Shown piece after piece: positions 11,240 to 22,765 of a DNA stretch of 64,000 bases (its first letter is position 1; each line of letters opens with the position of its first letter). Made by a program: the position numbers and the translations under genes. Origin of the DNA: Ryuthela nishihirai (taxonomy: Eukaryota; Arthropoda; Arachnida; Araneae; Heptathelidae); contig JAWZYU010000030.1 of NCBI GenBank assembly GCA_038380435.1, positions 63,747,817 through 63,811,816 of the forward strand, given 5' to 3'. Below the pieces are notes generated by a model, which was given only the letters and a program-made list of their open reading frames with translations, did not search any database and was not told where the DNA came from.

Positions 11240-12355
11240 AGAAGAATATTTTAATCCACAATTATTTTAAAAAATAAAGAACTTTTGAGCAACTAGTTCA
11301 CTTTACACCTAACACTATTTTACATAGTCAAGATACAAGTTGTTTCAAAAATGGTATGTTCTAACTTAAGGGACTTTTCTATCATTAAAGGTTCCCAAGT
11401 AAAAATGAAAAATTATTACCATTTCATAGATGTCTGTTGAACAAGAGTCCTGCTGGCTTCAGCCAGTTGTGCTATCTTTCTTGTGATATTTTTTCAGTTC
11501 TTTTTTCAGGATGTTATCTGAAGAGCTGTTAGTTTCACACAGATGATTGTTGAATTATAGCACTGATGTTCTCTGTTTGTAGTCCAGATACCAGTCCAGG
11601 TTTATTCATTGAAGACACTATTTCAGAGATATTTCAGAACTAACAGATAGGCTGAAATTGCTCATTTTCTGCAACTCATTTTTGTGACACACAGTGTACT
11701 CAACAGACTTCTCCATGTTTAACATTTAAACATTACCAATGAACTTTAAAGAACTTCACCCTTAACATAGTAAAATGTTTAAAATATCTTTTAAACGACT
11801 TTTTTAACAAGTTTCAAGTTAAGAACCGTTAAAGTCATGAACACAAAGACCCTCCATTTCATAGGGTTAGGGCGACATGTTTCACCCCGGCGCATGCGGA
11901 GCTTCATCTGGCGATAGTCAACATGTTTAGTGCTTAAATAAGAGCATCCCTCTATCGGTGAGTTATAGTTTTTGCATGTTGCTCACACAGCAGGAGGTTC
12001 CATGCCACTGGGAGGGATGAAATGTCCATGTTGCACAGGTGATCTTTATGGAGATTGATTAAAATATTTTCAGTGTATTGTAACTGATATTTATTTGGTG
12101 GGGCAGCTATAGCTTTATACTATATTATCAACTTGTATTTGATTTTGCAATAATGTTTGTGACAATGCTGTATTAATTTATTTTTATTCTTGTTAGCTTA
12201 GTTAGAAGTTTGCTAAGTTATCCCTTAAGTTGGAACATACCATTTTTGAAACAATCCATACCTTGACTATGTAAAATAGTGTTAAGGGTAAAGTGAACTA
12301 GTTGCTCAAAAGTTCTTTACTTTTTAAACAATGTAATAGTGGATTAAATATTCTT
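11240..12355. mobile_element. Long inverted-repeat element carrying coding-like fragments
   Basis: The left arm (about 11240-11380) and right arm (about 12223-12355) are reverse complements (aactagttcactttac... against ...gtaaagtgaactagtt, and tggtatgttc against gaacatacca). Between them, 11720-11419 on the minus strand translates in shifting frames into protein-like pieces (for example KIAQLAEASRTLVQQTSMK and ILKKELKKYHKK), with no splice-compatible end. It may be a transposon that captured host coding sequence, or a decayed exon overlapped by the element. Confidence 0.55.
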
Positions 12356-12786
12356 TAAACCAAATTGCTGTGCAGTTTAAATTAATATTTCATCAGAAGC
12401 AATTAAAAAAAAATTCTTTTTGAAAAGATTAAAATTTAGCATCTTGCACTATGAAACAGTAAACACTTCATGCACCACTAGAATCTGGAAAGTAGAAATA
12501 GCAAACCCAGCTTGGATACACATAATATAAGTGCTTCCCTATTATTTATGGATGATAAAACCACAAAAAGCAGTCTTAATAATCATTTGATCTAAACACT
12601 GAACCAATGAATTTAGCATTATTGGGCAATTAAGAAAGCCCTTACATAAGACACAATTAAGACAGAGTATTGTTACCATTAGAGAACAAGCATATTCACT
12701 CAAGTTCCCAAAAGTTGCTATATTTGATTTAGAATTACATAAGAAAAACAGAAAGCATTTTCATAATACCATTATCATTCACTCAC

Positions 12787-12873
12787 TTTAAGAACTTGTA
12801 AGTCACATGCCACACATCCTCGGAAAGAATCCCTCTTACAAGATGCTTCTGATATCATTCTTCCTCGTGGATC
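12787..12873 (-). CDS. Putative exon with C-x2-C-D motif; gene membership uncertain
   Basis: This 87-nt open stretch (29 codons) has a good polypyrimidine acceptor (ttttctttttag) and a consensus donor (gtgagt). The peptide is DPRGRMIS followed by KRDSFRGCVACDLQVLK. It is phase-0 compatible with the CCDC13 exon at 6560. The F-x2-C-x2-C-D pattern is not something I recall in CCDC13. It is reminiscent of the C-terminal DUF4795-type region of QRICH2-like proteins, where a C-x2-C-D-R-P motif follows a coiled coil. So it could be an upstream CCDC13 exon specific to this lineage, or an exon of a second minus-strand gene. The exon call is fairly safe; the product call is not. Confidence 0.55.
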
Positions 12874-13410
12874 CTAAAAGAAAATCAAAATGTTAATAAT
12901 GTGTATTACAAATTTTGTAGTATTTACACTTATTACTAGAAATGAAATCATTTAGCTACAATGGTTACAGCATTCACTTGTTAAACTACTAATTGTGTTG
13001 TTTAAAATTCTTCCTTGATACCTTCATAGTAGCAGAACTATGCAACTATCTTATGAATTTATTTTAAACATGCACAAATGGTTGAAGAATTTGAAATTAC
13101 CTGTAATAAATTTCTCTGGGCTCCCAGAATATGTTAAAAAAAAGAAAATGAATAAAACCATTCTTTGTTGAAATGTGAGGCAATGAATTTAATATGACTG
13201 GAAGAGACAGTTTTAGGGTAAACACTTTTTTCCCCCTATCAGACAGAATGAAATCTGAATTAAGCAGATGTTATGAAGCAGGACCACAACAGACAAATCT
13301 GATGGATCTGAAGGTAATTCTCTTAGAGGAATTAAAAATGTTCACCAGAGATACTTCTATACACTTAGTTGAATTGCCATGAACAGTAAACCTATGTACT
13401 ATTCATCAAT

Positions 13411-13477
13411 ATTCTGGTATGGCAGTGCATTATTATATGTACTATAACATTCTGGTATGGCAGTGCATTATTATATG
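13411..13477 (+). repeat. Direct duplication, 38-bp period
   Basis: Two copies of a 29-bp sequence beginning attctggtatggcagtgcat start at 13411 and 13449. Confidence 0.8.
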
Positions 13478-14693
13478 AAATTTCTAAAGACTACTAAACC
13501 AGAGAAAATTCTTACATTAGAATGGTGTTCTAACTCAATCTTTCCCTCCTTCCTCCCCTTTATTTTCATCCAGATCTAGGACTGATTATGCTCCTCAATA
13601 AGACTAAGTTCCTACTCATACTGATGGACATAATCAGGCCTGGATCTAGATCTAATCATCAAGCCAGTGATTCACAACTGAAACTGGGTAAAAGTTACCC
13701 AATGGTACAACATTCAAATTTATTTCCAGAATTATGTTAGGTGTTACTTGAGCCATGCAAGTGCAGACTAACTTCAGTGAGAACATAACCAAAGCCCAAC
13801 TTCGATGGGGGGGAAAAAGTAGTAATCACCCCTTTTCTTTAGGAGTGAATGTGTAAATAGATTGCACACACTTGTTTCTCAAGAGGGCTGTTTTTCACAC
13901 ATTTGAGGTGGGTGTTAGAAAATTTCTGGTTTTATCCCCAGTTACGTTTGTAGTCTTATCACTTTTCATAAAAGGAGACTAGAATAAAATATAAGAATGT
14001 AAATAAATTCGCAATGAAAAAGATAAAACAAGGGAAGTTTGTAACAAAATATATCCACCCATCCATGTGGAAATTGATCTTTAATTTTCAATCGTCCCCC
14101 AGTAAAATGTAATCATTCCAGATGGGAAGACAGGTGACTTTTCAAGGACTGGTAGTCAGTGTTTGAATATCTACCCAAACACTGACATCATAGTACAAAC
14201 TTTTTTTGTATATGGTGGCTATCAACTACAGTGCACAACAACTGTTCTCCAATTGTAATAAATTAAAAGCCATTTTATTATCATCCATAACCCCTGATCA
14301 GTTGTTGTTTAACATTAGTGATTTTAAAGGATTTATCAACATCACTGAATTATGATGAATAATTATTTTTGCAGCTCAGAAATGTAGAAGAATCTCTAGT
14401 TCATAAATGTTACATTGTTAATGCATGTTTAACATGCACATAATGCAGCTTATGCTCTCAATGCTGCTTGATGTATATGTGCATCATCAACTTTTGGCAG
14501 TCTCTCCCATCTGAACCAGTTGAGAAGCCATGTTCCTCCTCAACCCAGTAGTGTCTGGATTGAGGTTAGAGTTAACAAATGTGAGGCTACTCTTCATCCC
14601 AGTGGCCTTCCAAATATGGGTATTAAGACAGCAGCAAAGTGTTAAGTAGCATTATATTTCATCTATGTAAGCAAACTACATATACAAATTTTA

Positions 14694-16925
14694 CAATTTG
14701 TATGTATAGAGCACTGATAGACAAACAGTTGATAACTTCTTTGGAATTTGGCCGTTACATGCTGTTTTTGCACATAATAATGTCTTGAAAAACTTGCTCA
14801 AAATTATTGTACAGATGGTAACACAAAATAAAATGTGCACATAATAAATAATAAATACCCCCTCAAGCAGCTGCTTGCCACAGAGGTCTGACAGGAGCCT
14901 GTCAGTTTATATGCCATAGTAGAAGGTCTGTGAGGATGGCAGGACCTCAGCAGAAAACAACACGAACATCCATGCCTTATTCGGGGCTCGAACCCAAGTC
15001 CCTTACATCAGTAGCCAAACGCGCTAACCACTCAGCCATGGGACGGCTAATGTGCACATATTATAGAGTATCTAGATTTTGAATATATCACATATTCTTC
15101 ATTGGCAATATGATGGTAAATTGAAAAATAGAAGGTAAATTTGAAAGTTATGTTACATTTGAGATTTGATATACTAGTATGCTGTCATGTGCAAGTTCAT
15201 ATATCATTATTGTGAAGATGAAAACGAAATATCACATTTCTGTTCTAAGAGTATGTTGCATGAATAAATGGTGGTATTTTTTTGTTGTTATTGATCAATA
15301 TACTGGCATCAGGAAATTCTTTCATAAAATTTTCCAAGCAGCAGGTAAAAATAAGCATTTCATCATTGCAATAGAAATGCTGGTTGATGTGAATGATTAA
15401 TTTTTCCTGTATATGTCTGAAATGATAGTTTGGATGGGAAATGATGGTAGCTTCCTCAAAACTTGGCATTGCTTATGGTTCATTACTCTATTAGATAATG
15501 AAGTTGCTGGTATCTTCCTTTTTTGATGTTATACTCACTTTCATTAATTCTTTCTTATAAACTTCCTGAAATCACACCTCTATATCAAAATGGGAAGTCA
15601 TTATTGGTAGAGGGATTATTTTGCTGTTTTAAAGGAATAAGATATATTCTTCCTATGAAAATGTCAATATCTATGCTTTTAAAATAGAATGCACTAAATT
15701 TTTTTGAAGCTTTGATAAGTACTCTGTAATTGTGGTTTTTCAGGATATTTTTAATTGCATTATTTAGTGCTGGACGATATGTAATGGAGGTAGCATATTT
15801 ATAGATTTTAAATTTTCTCAATGATAACTTGGTGATTTGCTTTTCAATTGAATAGGAACAATTTTTTTTATGAAACTGATGGAATATGATAGTGCATATG
15901 GTATATACTTGATGAACATTCCATTTTAAAAGACAGAGCTATTGACATTCCAATAGGAGGAGTATATCTAATTCCTTTAAAACAGCAAAATAATTCCTCT
16001 CCGAATAATGATTTATTTGGATATATAGGTACGACTTCAAAAAGTTCATAAAAATTAATGAACACAAGTATAACATCAAAAAGAAAATACCAGCAACTAC
16101 ATTATCTAATACAGTATTAATATTATTTAATACAGTAATACAACCATAAAACAATACCAATTTTTGAGGAAGCTACCATCATTTCAAACTCTCTTATGCA
16201 GAAAAATAATCATTAACATCAATCACCATTTTTACTGCAATAATGAAACACCTATTTTACCTGCTTCTTGGAAAATGTTATTGAAAGAACTTCCTACTGC
16301 CAATATTTTGAACAACAAAAAATAATGCCATTTTTCATGCAATATACTAAGAGGCAGTGCTACTGCACATCAACCAGTGTGACCGAAGTACAACCAATTT
16401 TCAATTTCTTTTTTTTAAATGACATTAAATTTAGCTAAATCAATCATTAATATCTAAGATCAGGCATGGAGAAAGGTGTCGCAGAGTCCAAATTTGCTCT
16501 GGGTGACAGATATCAAATTTACTTTGAGCAGCAAAATTGCCAGTTCTGGCCCTGAACATATTCCTACAATAGAGATGTGATATCATTGTTATTAAGATGA
16601 AAATGGAGACATCAACTGCACATAAGAGCATACCAACACATCAAATCTCAAAAATACATCGTACCTTTCAAATTTACCTTCTAATTTTCAACTTACCATC
16701 ATATTGTTAAGAAAGCAATAGGTGGAAATATGGTATAATAGTATATTTGAAATCTAGAAACTTCATGATATGAATGCATTTTATTTTGTGTTACCACCTT
16801 TTCCAATAATTCTGTGCAAGTCTTTCAAGAGATCATGATGTGCAAAACAACTTTTGATGTGAAATTTGGCAAATTCCAAAGTTATCAACTGTTTGTCCAT
16901 CAGTGCTCTACATACACAAACTATG
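14694..16925. repeat. 2.2-kb fold-back: inverted repeat with ~1-kb arms
   Basis: Bases from about 14694-15692 are the reverse complement of about 15917-16925. The outer ends are gagcactgatagacaaacag against ctgtttgtccatcagtgctc, and the inner ends pair tgtcaatatctatgctttt with aaaagacagagctattgaca. The spacer is only about 225 bp. The left arm is interrupted by a family A SINE (14844-15048). Open frames of 60-80 codons on both arms are fragments of one ancestral sequence I cannot name. Confidence 0.75.
14844..15048 (-). repeat. SINE family A, full length with TSD
   Basis: The minus-strand copy reads from a tRNA-like head (tggctgagtggttagcgcg, B box gggttcgagcccc) to the family tail gcaagcagctgcttgagggg and an AT-rich end. 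It is flanked by a perfect 12-bp duplication, aatgtgcacata (14832-14843 and 15049-15060). It inserted into one arm of the 2.2-kb fold-back after the fold-back formed, because the other arm lacks it. Confidence 0.9.
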
Positions 16926-17847
16926 CCTCCCATCTTATTAAGGAACTTTGCCAAAATTTTCTCTTCTCTTTATCAATTCAATTTGTGTTATAGTATTTAT
17001 TTAACATTTTTATTGATCTACATTACGTAGATGTTTAATGATGACTTTTTTTCTAGCTATTATATGTGCACTGAGAATTGTTTCATTTTAGTGTCTATGA
17101 ATGCCAAAAACTGAAATCCTACCCTGATAATACACACCATACAAATTAAACTTCAAACTATTTATCAGCAATACAGAATTAACTAACTAGACTGAAAGCA
17201 GTGATAATTTCATTAAGCAGGCCTTACAAAAGTTAGCATATTGAATGACTGATTGATTTGCGACATATAGGACAGAGAAGAATCCTAGAAGCTACTCCTA
17301 GCTTTTACAGGCCTTCTCATACAAGGACATGCCTACTAAGACCAAAGTCACTGCTGACCACTGCCTTAGTTAGTGCTAACACAACACACAAAGTTTGCCT
17401 TGCTGGAACAGTCGCTAGCTTCCTAACCACTATGCCAGTTAAGGCTAATTCTGATAATATTGCTGGTACCACTAAGATGAACATTATGCATACCAATAAT
17501 AATTTTCATAGTAAATCTTTTTCCAACTGCTAACTTACTTATATACAGTACCACTTGACCAGATGGGACATTTCTGTAGTATACACACACGTTCTATTTT
17601 AAAATAGCTGTCTCACAGCAGAAAATACTTCTCTATCCACAAGTGTTACATGGACACAATAATAGCAAACCTTATGTTAAAAGTTATAAGTCATGCACAG
17701 AATTTGAATTGAAATATTACAAGATAATGCTTACTGAAGTATGGTACATTAATTAAAAGCTTAAACCTAAAAATTGTGAGCTTTCATGAGGCATAAAACA
17801 CTAATTATGAAGATCAATAACCATATCATTGTTATCAAAAACTATTT

Positions 17848-17958
17848 GAAGCGATGCTACACATTGTGTTATCAGTTTTAAAACATGGATTACACAACAT
17901 ATCTATTGATTGTTGTGTAATCCACATTGAAGCAATGCTACACATTGTGTTATCAGTT
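17848..17958 (+). repeat. Direct repeat pair enclosing a hairpin
   Basis: The sequence atgctacacattgtgttatc occurs twice, about 81 bp apart. Between the copies tggattacacaaca pairs perfectly with tgttgtgtaatcca (14 bp) around an 11-nt loop. Confidence 0.7.
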
Positions 17959-18033
17959 CAATATTTTACTTTCAAAACATGGCAAAGTCCAGAAATTAAA
18001 GTAATTGTATTTGAAGTGAAAACAATTACAAAC

Positions 18034-18176
18034 CATGTCCAAATGACAACATTCTAATCCTGATAACCGTCTCTCCAGACTATCCATCATTTCTTGCTCA
18101 TTTGCTACAGTCCCAGATAGTTTTTGTGCTCCTTTGATAAGGCCTACAAGTTTCTCAACTTTGTAACTATCATAAC
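18034..18176 (-). CDS. Putative coiled-coil exon, upstream of 12787 exon
   Basis: This is a 143-nt exon candidate. The acceptor (ggcatag) follows a T-rich tract, and the donor is the weak site ATG|gtttgt. Only one frame is open: two bases complete a codon, then 47 codons follow with YKVEKLVGLIKGAQKLSG and EQEMMDSLERRLSGLE. It is amphipathic and helical, with a plausible heptad pattern. It ends in phase 0, compatible with the exon at 12873. Its length and helix content are similar to the coiled coil preceding the C-x2-C-D domain of QRICH2-like proteins, but I cannot name the gene with confidence. Confidence 0.5.
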
Positions 18177-18345
18177 CTATGCCAAAAAAAAAAACATTAG
18201 TATGATACTTATGAAAAAATAAAGAAATTATGCATTATTTCTGTAGCATGAAAAATAAGAATAGTCATAGAATATGTTTCATATAGAGAATGATAAGCAC
18301 AATTCATGTGGTTTTATTATAAGTATATATAATTACACAAAACAA

Positions 18346-18576
18346 CAGGGCTTGACAAATATAGTTGACTGCTTGCTAGTGCAGCTATAAATAAGAAATG
18401 TACAAATGATGAATAATAAAGTTGTATAGCTTGTCTTTATAAGGATTGAAGAAAATAAACAATATAATTATTATTATATGTAATGCTAAAAAATTATTCC
18501 TTTTATTAAAATCCTAGGAGTGGCAAATGCATATTTCTTTTGGTGAGGAGAATTTTACATTATTTGTCAAGCTCTG
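18346..18576. mobile_element. hAT-type MITE (231 bp)
   Basis: The termini cagggcttgacaaat and atttgtcaagctctg are inverted repeats of hAT type. Flanking 8-mers caaaacaa and caaattaa match at 6 of 8 positions, consistent with an old 8-bp hAT target duplication. There is no coding capacity. Confidence 0.6.
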
Positions 18577-19190
18577 CAAATTAATCATTAGAACTTAAAG
18601 TTTTCATATAGTTTTACTTATTAGATCAGATTTGGTTTCCCTTTTATATTTATCTGAAATAAAACAGTTGATCAATTTATATTTACAGAAATGTTAATAT
18701 GAAATGTGCCTCATGAGGCTTAGTGATAGCCAACTTTAGTATGTGCATTTTTATATGTACATAATTTTGGTGCACATGGATATTCATGAAATTTTTAAAA
18801 AAACTTTTCGGACTAAATCCTTTATCAACAATAATTTTTTCATAGAAAATGGGAGGGGAATACTTTGAGAATTTGCTGAAAAAATTATAATGCTAACCAT
18901 AAGTAATGATGCAATTCTTTCTTCTTATGGAAGATCACTCAAATATACCAATAATATCTATAAGAAAAATCCCATTCCAGCTTGGAAGTTAAGATCATTT
19001 AAAGCTTTAGTAAGATCTATAACCATTCTAATTCAAATTACTTTGATAATTGCTTAACTAATTTACAGATGTAATGATACAGTATTATAGAATTTTATAA
19101 ATCATATAGTTTATATGCTAGTAAATAAAATATTCTCTACAGATATCAAATATTTTTCCCCCAATTTACACCTTTAATTTTGAACTAGAG

Positions 19191-20027
19191 CAGACTTCCC
19201 AAATTTATGAGTCCATCGACCCTTTGATGAGCTTATGAACTTGTCATGGACTCCAAACACCAGAACAGTATTCAGGTTAAGTGATTTGGAAACACAAGTA
19301 CTGGAATGGCATTCCACTTTATTTTTAGCAATGCTTTTGGCATTTGCTTCTCTTATTATAAGTTATGCTTCACCACTGATATCCAAAATACTGTGTTGCT
19401 TGGGGAAAATATGCATTTTTAAAACACAGGTCCAAAAAAATTCATGCAATGGAAAATATTTTGCATTTAAGACCATCCCTTGAAAGAACATTTCTACATA
19501 ATATCAAACTGTGAACTGAAAAAAAAATAATATATATATATAGTAAACTATACCCTTCACCTTGCTGAGATCCCACCATCCTCACAGACCTACTACTATG
19601 GCATATTAAACTGACAGGCTCCTGTCAGATCTGTGGAAAGCAGCTGTTGAGGGGATATTTATTTATTTATTACTTATTTATACCCTTCACCAGTCATGTT
19701 TTGATTCCAACAGAGATCTCTAAGACAAACAGGAGATATTGTTAGTGAATTAAATGTACAATGTCATAAAAATATAGATGGTCTATAAGGAAGTGTGTGT
19801 ATGTATGCATGTTATATTATAGCTTACGAAATACAGGAGTAATTAAAAGCAAACTTTCAACAATTTGTAAAAATGCCATTTTTTCCCACATCAGGTACAT
19901 TGGCTAGTAAAAAAATTAACTATTTTGCACTAAAGCTTGTGAACCTGTTCCATGCATAAGCTCTTTTTGACTCTCAGTTCTTTATTTACCCTCTGCACAA
20001 TCCCATCAATCACTTTGGGAAACCCTG
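19191..20027. mobile_element. hAT-type non-autonomous element with 8-bp TSD
   Basis: The element begins cagacttcccaaattt and ends actttgggaaaccctg, the typical CAG...TTCCCAAA termini of hAT elements. Subterminal sequences also pair (gtccatcgaccct... against ...tcccatcaatc). Flanks aactagag and atctagag (7 of 8 identical) are the target duplication. It contains a later family A SINE insertion at 19561-19678. No transposase remains. Confidence 0.65.
19561..19678 (+). repeat. SINE family A, 5'-truncated with TSD
   Basis: Only the 3' part is present (from gctgagatcccaccatcctc to gcagctgttgagggg plus an attt-rich tail). It is bounded by a perfect 12-bp duplication tatacccttcac. The 5' truncation with target duplication shows LINE-machinery retrotransposition. 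Confidence 0.85.
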
Positions 20028-20145
20028 ATCTAGAGAAGGTTGTATTTTCTTAGCACATTAGTAAAATGAAAACAAATTAAAAGGAAAAGAGTATATTATT
20101 TTTGCATGATAGGGAATTTTGGTAAATCATCCTAGCATTAATTAC

Positions 20146-20223
20146 CTGGTGGCATACTTTAGATGAAACAGAGCATTGTTCAGGAATCCTTGTTAGTAGT
20201 TTGGAGCAGTAAGATTCAGATAT
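20146..20223 (-). CDS. Weak exon candidate (78 nt)
   Basis: This is a 78-nt open stretch (26 codons, cysteine-rich: SYCSKLL and SSKVCHQ). It has a strong donor (CAG|gtaatt) but a weak acceptor (ttattgtgctag). Only one frame is open, in phase 0. It is not phase-compatible with the exon at 18176, which needs one leftover base. It therefore belongs with an unseen intermediate exon, or it is a chance match. Confidence 0.2.
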
Positions 20224-20784
20224 CTAGCACAATAAAGACATTCATTATATTCAAACATTTTTACTGCTGTTTATCAAAAACAAAAAACTCAATTTATCAA
20301 ATAACTATGCATGAATGATCGATATGCTATTTGTTTATGATGGCAATACTATTTGTTTGGCCAGCACACTTTCTATAAATTAACAATGAAATGAACAATA
20401 GTTTAGCAATATACAATCCAATTGCAAAAACTATTCAAACCAAAATTATGATATCCATTAATAGATAAGTTGTACCAAGTCATTTTCTGAGAACATATTC
20501 TTTCATTAATATATGGTGAACAGATGTCTTAAACAATAAAAAACAAAACATAATATCAGATGCCTCAAATGTAAGGCAAGCTGTAGATTAATATTTCCAT
20601 TCTGCCTAAATAGTTATCAGACATGGATATTCCAGGCCATTTTCTTTTTTTAGGGTATCTTTTTTTTCAATTTGATTGCTGGGACTTATACCCAATTTTG
20701 CTTTTGTCCCAAAGTGAGAACTGATTTTTTGACATTAATAAGTTAATAATTTTTTTTTGCTGAGGAATAATCACCATGTATGTG

Positions 20785-20890
20785 ACAGAACAAACAACCA
20801 TGCCATACCTGGAACTTGAACCCATACCCCAGCAGTTGCAGTGTCACCACAAGCCATTGAGATACCACTGTGCCACCAAGGCACTTTTAG
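20785..20890 (-). repeat. SINE family D, tRNA-like head
   Basis: On the minus strand it has a tRNA-like A box (tggcacagtggtatctc) and B box (gggttcaagttcc), followed by aggtatggcatggttg. It is probably a single old SINE of another tRNA-derived family. Confidence 0.45.
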
Positions 20891-21198
20891 GGATTTTAAA
20901 GATTGTGTTTGGCTTTATTGCAGTTCTGGTTAAAATACCCATAGCTGTTTCAACTGAATGTGTTTTCTAAATAACAAATTTATAACTGAGTTTGCTAGAC
21001 TATAGCAAAGAATTTTTGCAGTGAAAAAATTAGTCTGGGCTAAGGCAATAATCCCTAAAGAGAGAGTGTTTTTGGATATCTAGCTTTCAGGCTGATTTTT
21101 ACACCCATGCATAATTTGTATTCATTTGATAGACCTTCTGTTAGAAAACTATATTTCATTAGTTGTAGATATTTTGACATAAGAAAATAATGAAAAAA

Positions 21199-21234
21199 TA
21201 TTATATGACAAAATGTTCATTTTGTCATATAATA
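21199..21234. repeat. Perfect 16-bp hairpin
   Basis: The sequence tattatatgacaaaat pairs perfectly with attttgtcatataata around a 4-nt loop gttc. It is probably a mutational palindrome. Confidence 0.7.
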
Positions 21235-21625
21235 CAGATAATTAACTGCTGTGTTCTGCCAGTATCCATTAGTAATTTACAGTGTCACATACTTCTGCTG
21301 ACTTTAGCTATGTTGTGTAATCCAGGGCTGCTACAAGATCACAATTTTAAAGTTAATGCAAGGCTACATCGTAAAGTGTGAAGTGCTTCATTCAGTTCCA
21401 TTTGGTTTAAACCTGAGTACGATAGTTTATGCAAGGTCAATAGCAAAACATATTTGCAAAGAGAAAAGCCTGCTGGCAAATCTCTCTTCTGGAAAGTATA
21501 GGGTCAATGCAAAAGAAATGGGAAAACACAGGGCATGCAAGAAAATAATCATTACCATGATTAACTAATGTGTTATTTAATTAATAGTGTAATTACCATT
21601 AGTAGTATGACCATGGTCTATGGAT

Positions 21626-22160
21626 CTACAATTTATAGATGCCATTCCTGTAGAAATTTTTGTACTTCATGTCAACGAAGTTGGCAATGCACTCTTTCAC
21701 CTCATCATTCTGAAACTTCCTATTGGAAATAAAATTGTTCAGGGATTGGAAATCTGAGGGATCCAGTGAATATGCATCATTTCCCAGCCCAATTGCTGCT
21801 GCAGCTTCTGCCGTGTCCGTAATGTCACCATGGGTCCTTTCATTGTCTTGATGAAGCACAATACCTTTTCTGTTTACAAACATCAGGCATTTAGCCTTCA
21901 ATTCTGCTTGACACCATGATCTTTTATGGATAACATTAACATAAACGATCCACTTTTCATCTTCCAGGTAACCTTTTGTTGTCAAGAAAACTATCGACCT
22001 TTTGCCGCGCAAGCAATGATGCACATGCAGTATAGCTAGGCTTGCCATAGTTTTCATGAGCTAATCCCGAACTCTGTCGACCTGTCGAGCCGGGAAGAGA
22101 GGAGGGAGGCCAAAATTTTTTGAATGTCAAAAAAGAGCAAAATGTTATGTACATTAAGGT
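21626..22160 (-). pseudogene. mariner transposase relic
   Basis: A minus-strand open frame of 143 codons carries VNRKGIVLHQDNERTH, the second catalytic aspartate block of mariner transposases. After 30-some residues LDPSDFQSLNNF (third aspartate of the DD34D triad) follows, and the C-terminal NFVDMKYKNFYRNGIYKL resembles the FFxxKxxxFYxxGIxKL ending. The N-terminal half is missing or scrambled (22060-22160), and no intact helix-turn-helix region is visible. Confidence 0.7.
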
Positions 22161-22444
22161 ATAAATAAAATCACGCTGTATTTACTCAAGTTCGTAATTA
22201 AATAAAAAAGAATAAAGTGGGAAACATAACGCAAAAAAATTACTAATCGTATTAACAACATACATACTAACAAATTAATATGCAGTGCGCCAACCAAACC
22301 AGTTTTGTCCCTGCACTGTTGGATTTTGTGTAATACCCATGGACAATTTCGTAGTCGAGAGTGTTTTACTTTATCATTAAGGAGCCATCCCTTCTTCATG
22401 CGTTATACGTTCTTTGGCCGAACTAAACAAATAAAATGCTGATA

Positions 22445-22560
22445 CTTTAGTGAAGAAAATTTAGAATCCCGGACATTTTAAAGCCCCAGACAAAATACCG
22501 GACAGATATTGAATTTTGGATAGTAATGACCAATCCCGGACATATGGCAAGCCCAGTTCC
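22445..22560. mobile_element. Possible DNA-transposon terminus
   Basis: The segment repeats cccggaca three times and ends cccggacatatggcaagccc, whose reverse complement begins gggcttgccatatgtccggg, a form often seen at DNA-transposon ends. The partner end was not found. Confidence 0.25.
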
Positions 22561-22569
22561 ATGGAACTA

Positions 22570-22765
22570 ACGACCTATTTCATTTACATGTGCTTTAAGC
22601 AAAATTTTAGCAAAAGCCGTCGAGAGACAATTGTCGACTTTTGTCGAAAAATTTAATTTACTCTCGTGCAGACAATTCGAATTTAAGAAAAATCGGTCAA
22701 CTGAAACTCTCATGACACTTCTCGTTAATCAACGGAGATTGGTGTTAAACAACAAAGTGAAACGG
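22570..22765 (+). pseudogene. Non-LTR retrotransposon reverse-transcriptase fragment
   Basis: The plus frame reads RPISFTCALSKILAKAVERQ followed by FNLLSCRQFEFKKNRSTET, matching the YRPISL...LEKxVxxxL...QFGFRxxxSTE blocks 1-2a of Jockey/CR1-type reverse transcriptases. It is a different family from the abundant YADD LINE of this window. It stops at 22770. Confidence 0.7.

Noticed and set aside
11419..11520. Functional CCDC13 exon
   Set aside because: The coding-like stretch needs frame changes, and its only donor gives a phase that does not join the exon at 6560.
14960..15045. tRNA gene on the minus strand
   Set aside because: A and B boxes are present, but the sequence continues into the SINE body, has flanking target duplications and recurs many times; it is a SINE head, not a tRNA.
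17258..17533. 91-codon plus-strand frame as a gene
   Set aside because: Threonine- and serine-rich translation without family resemblance, no promoter or splice context; likely chance.
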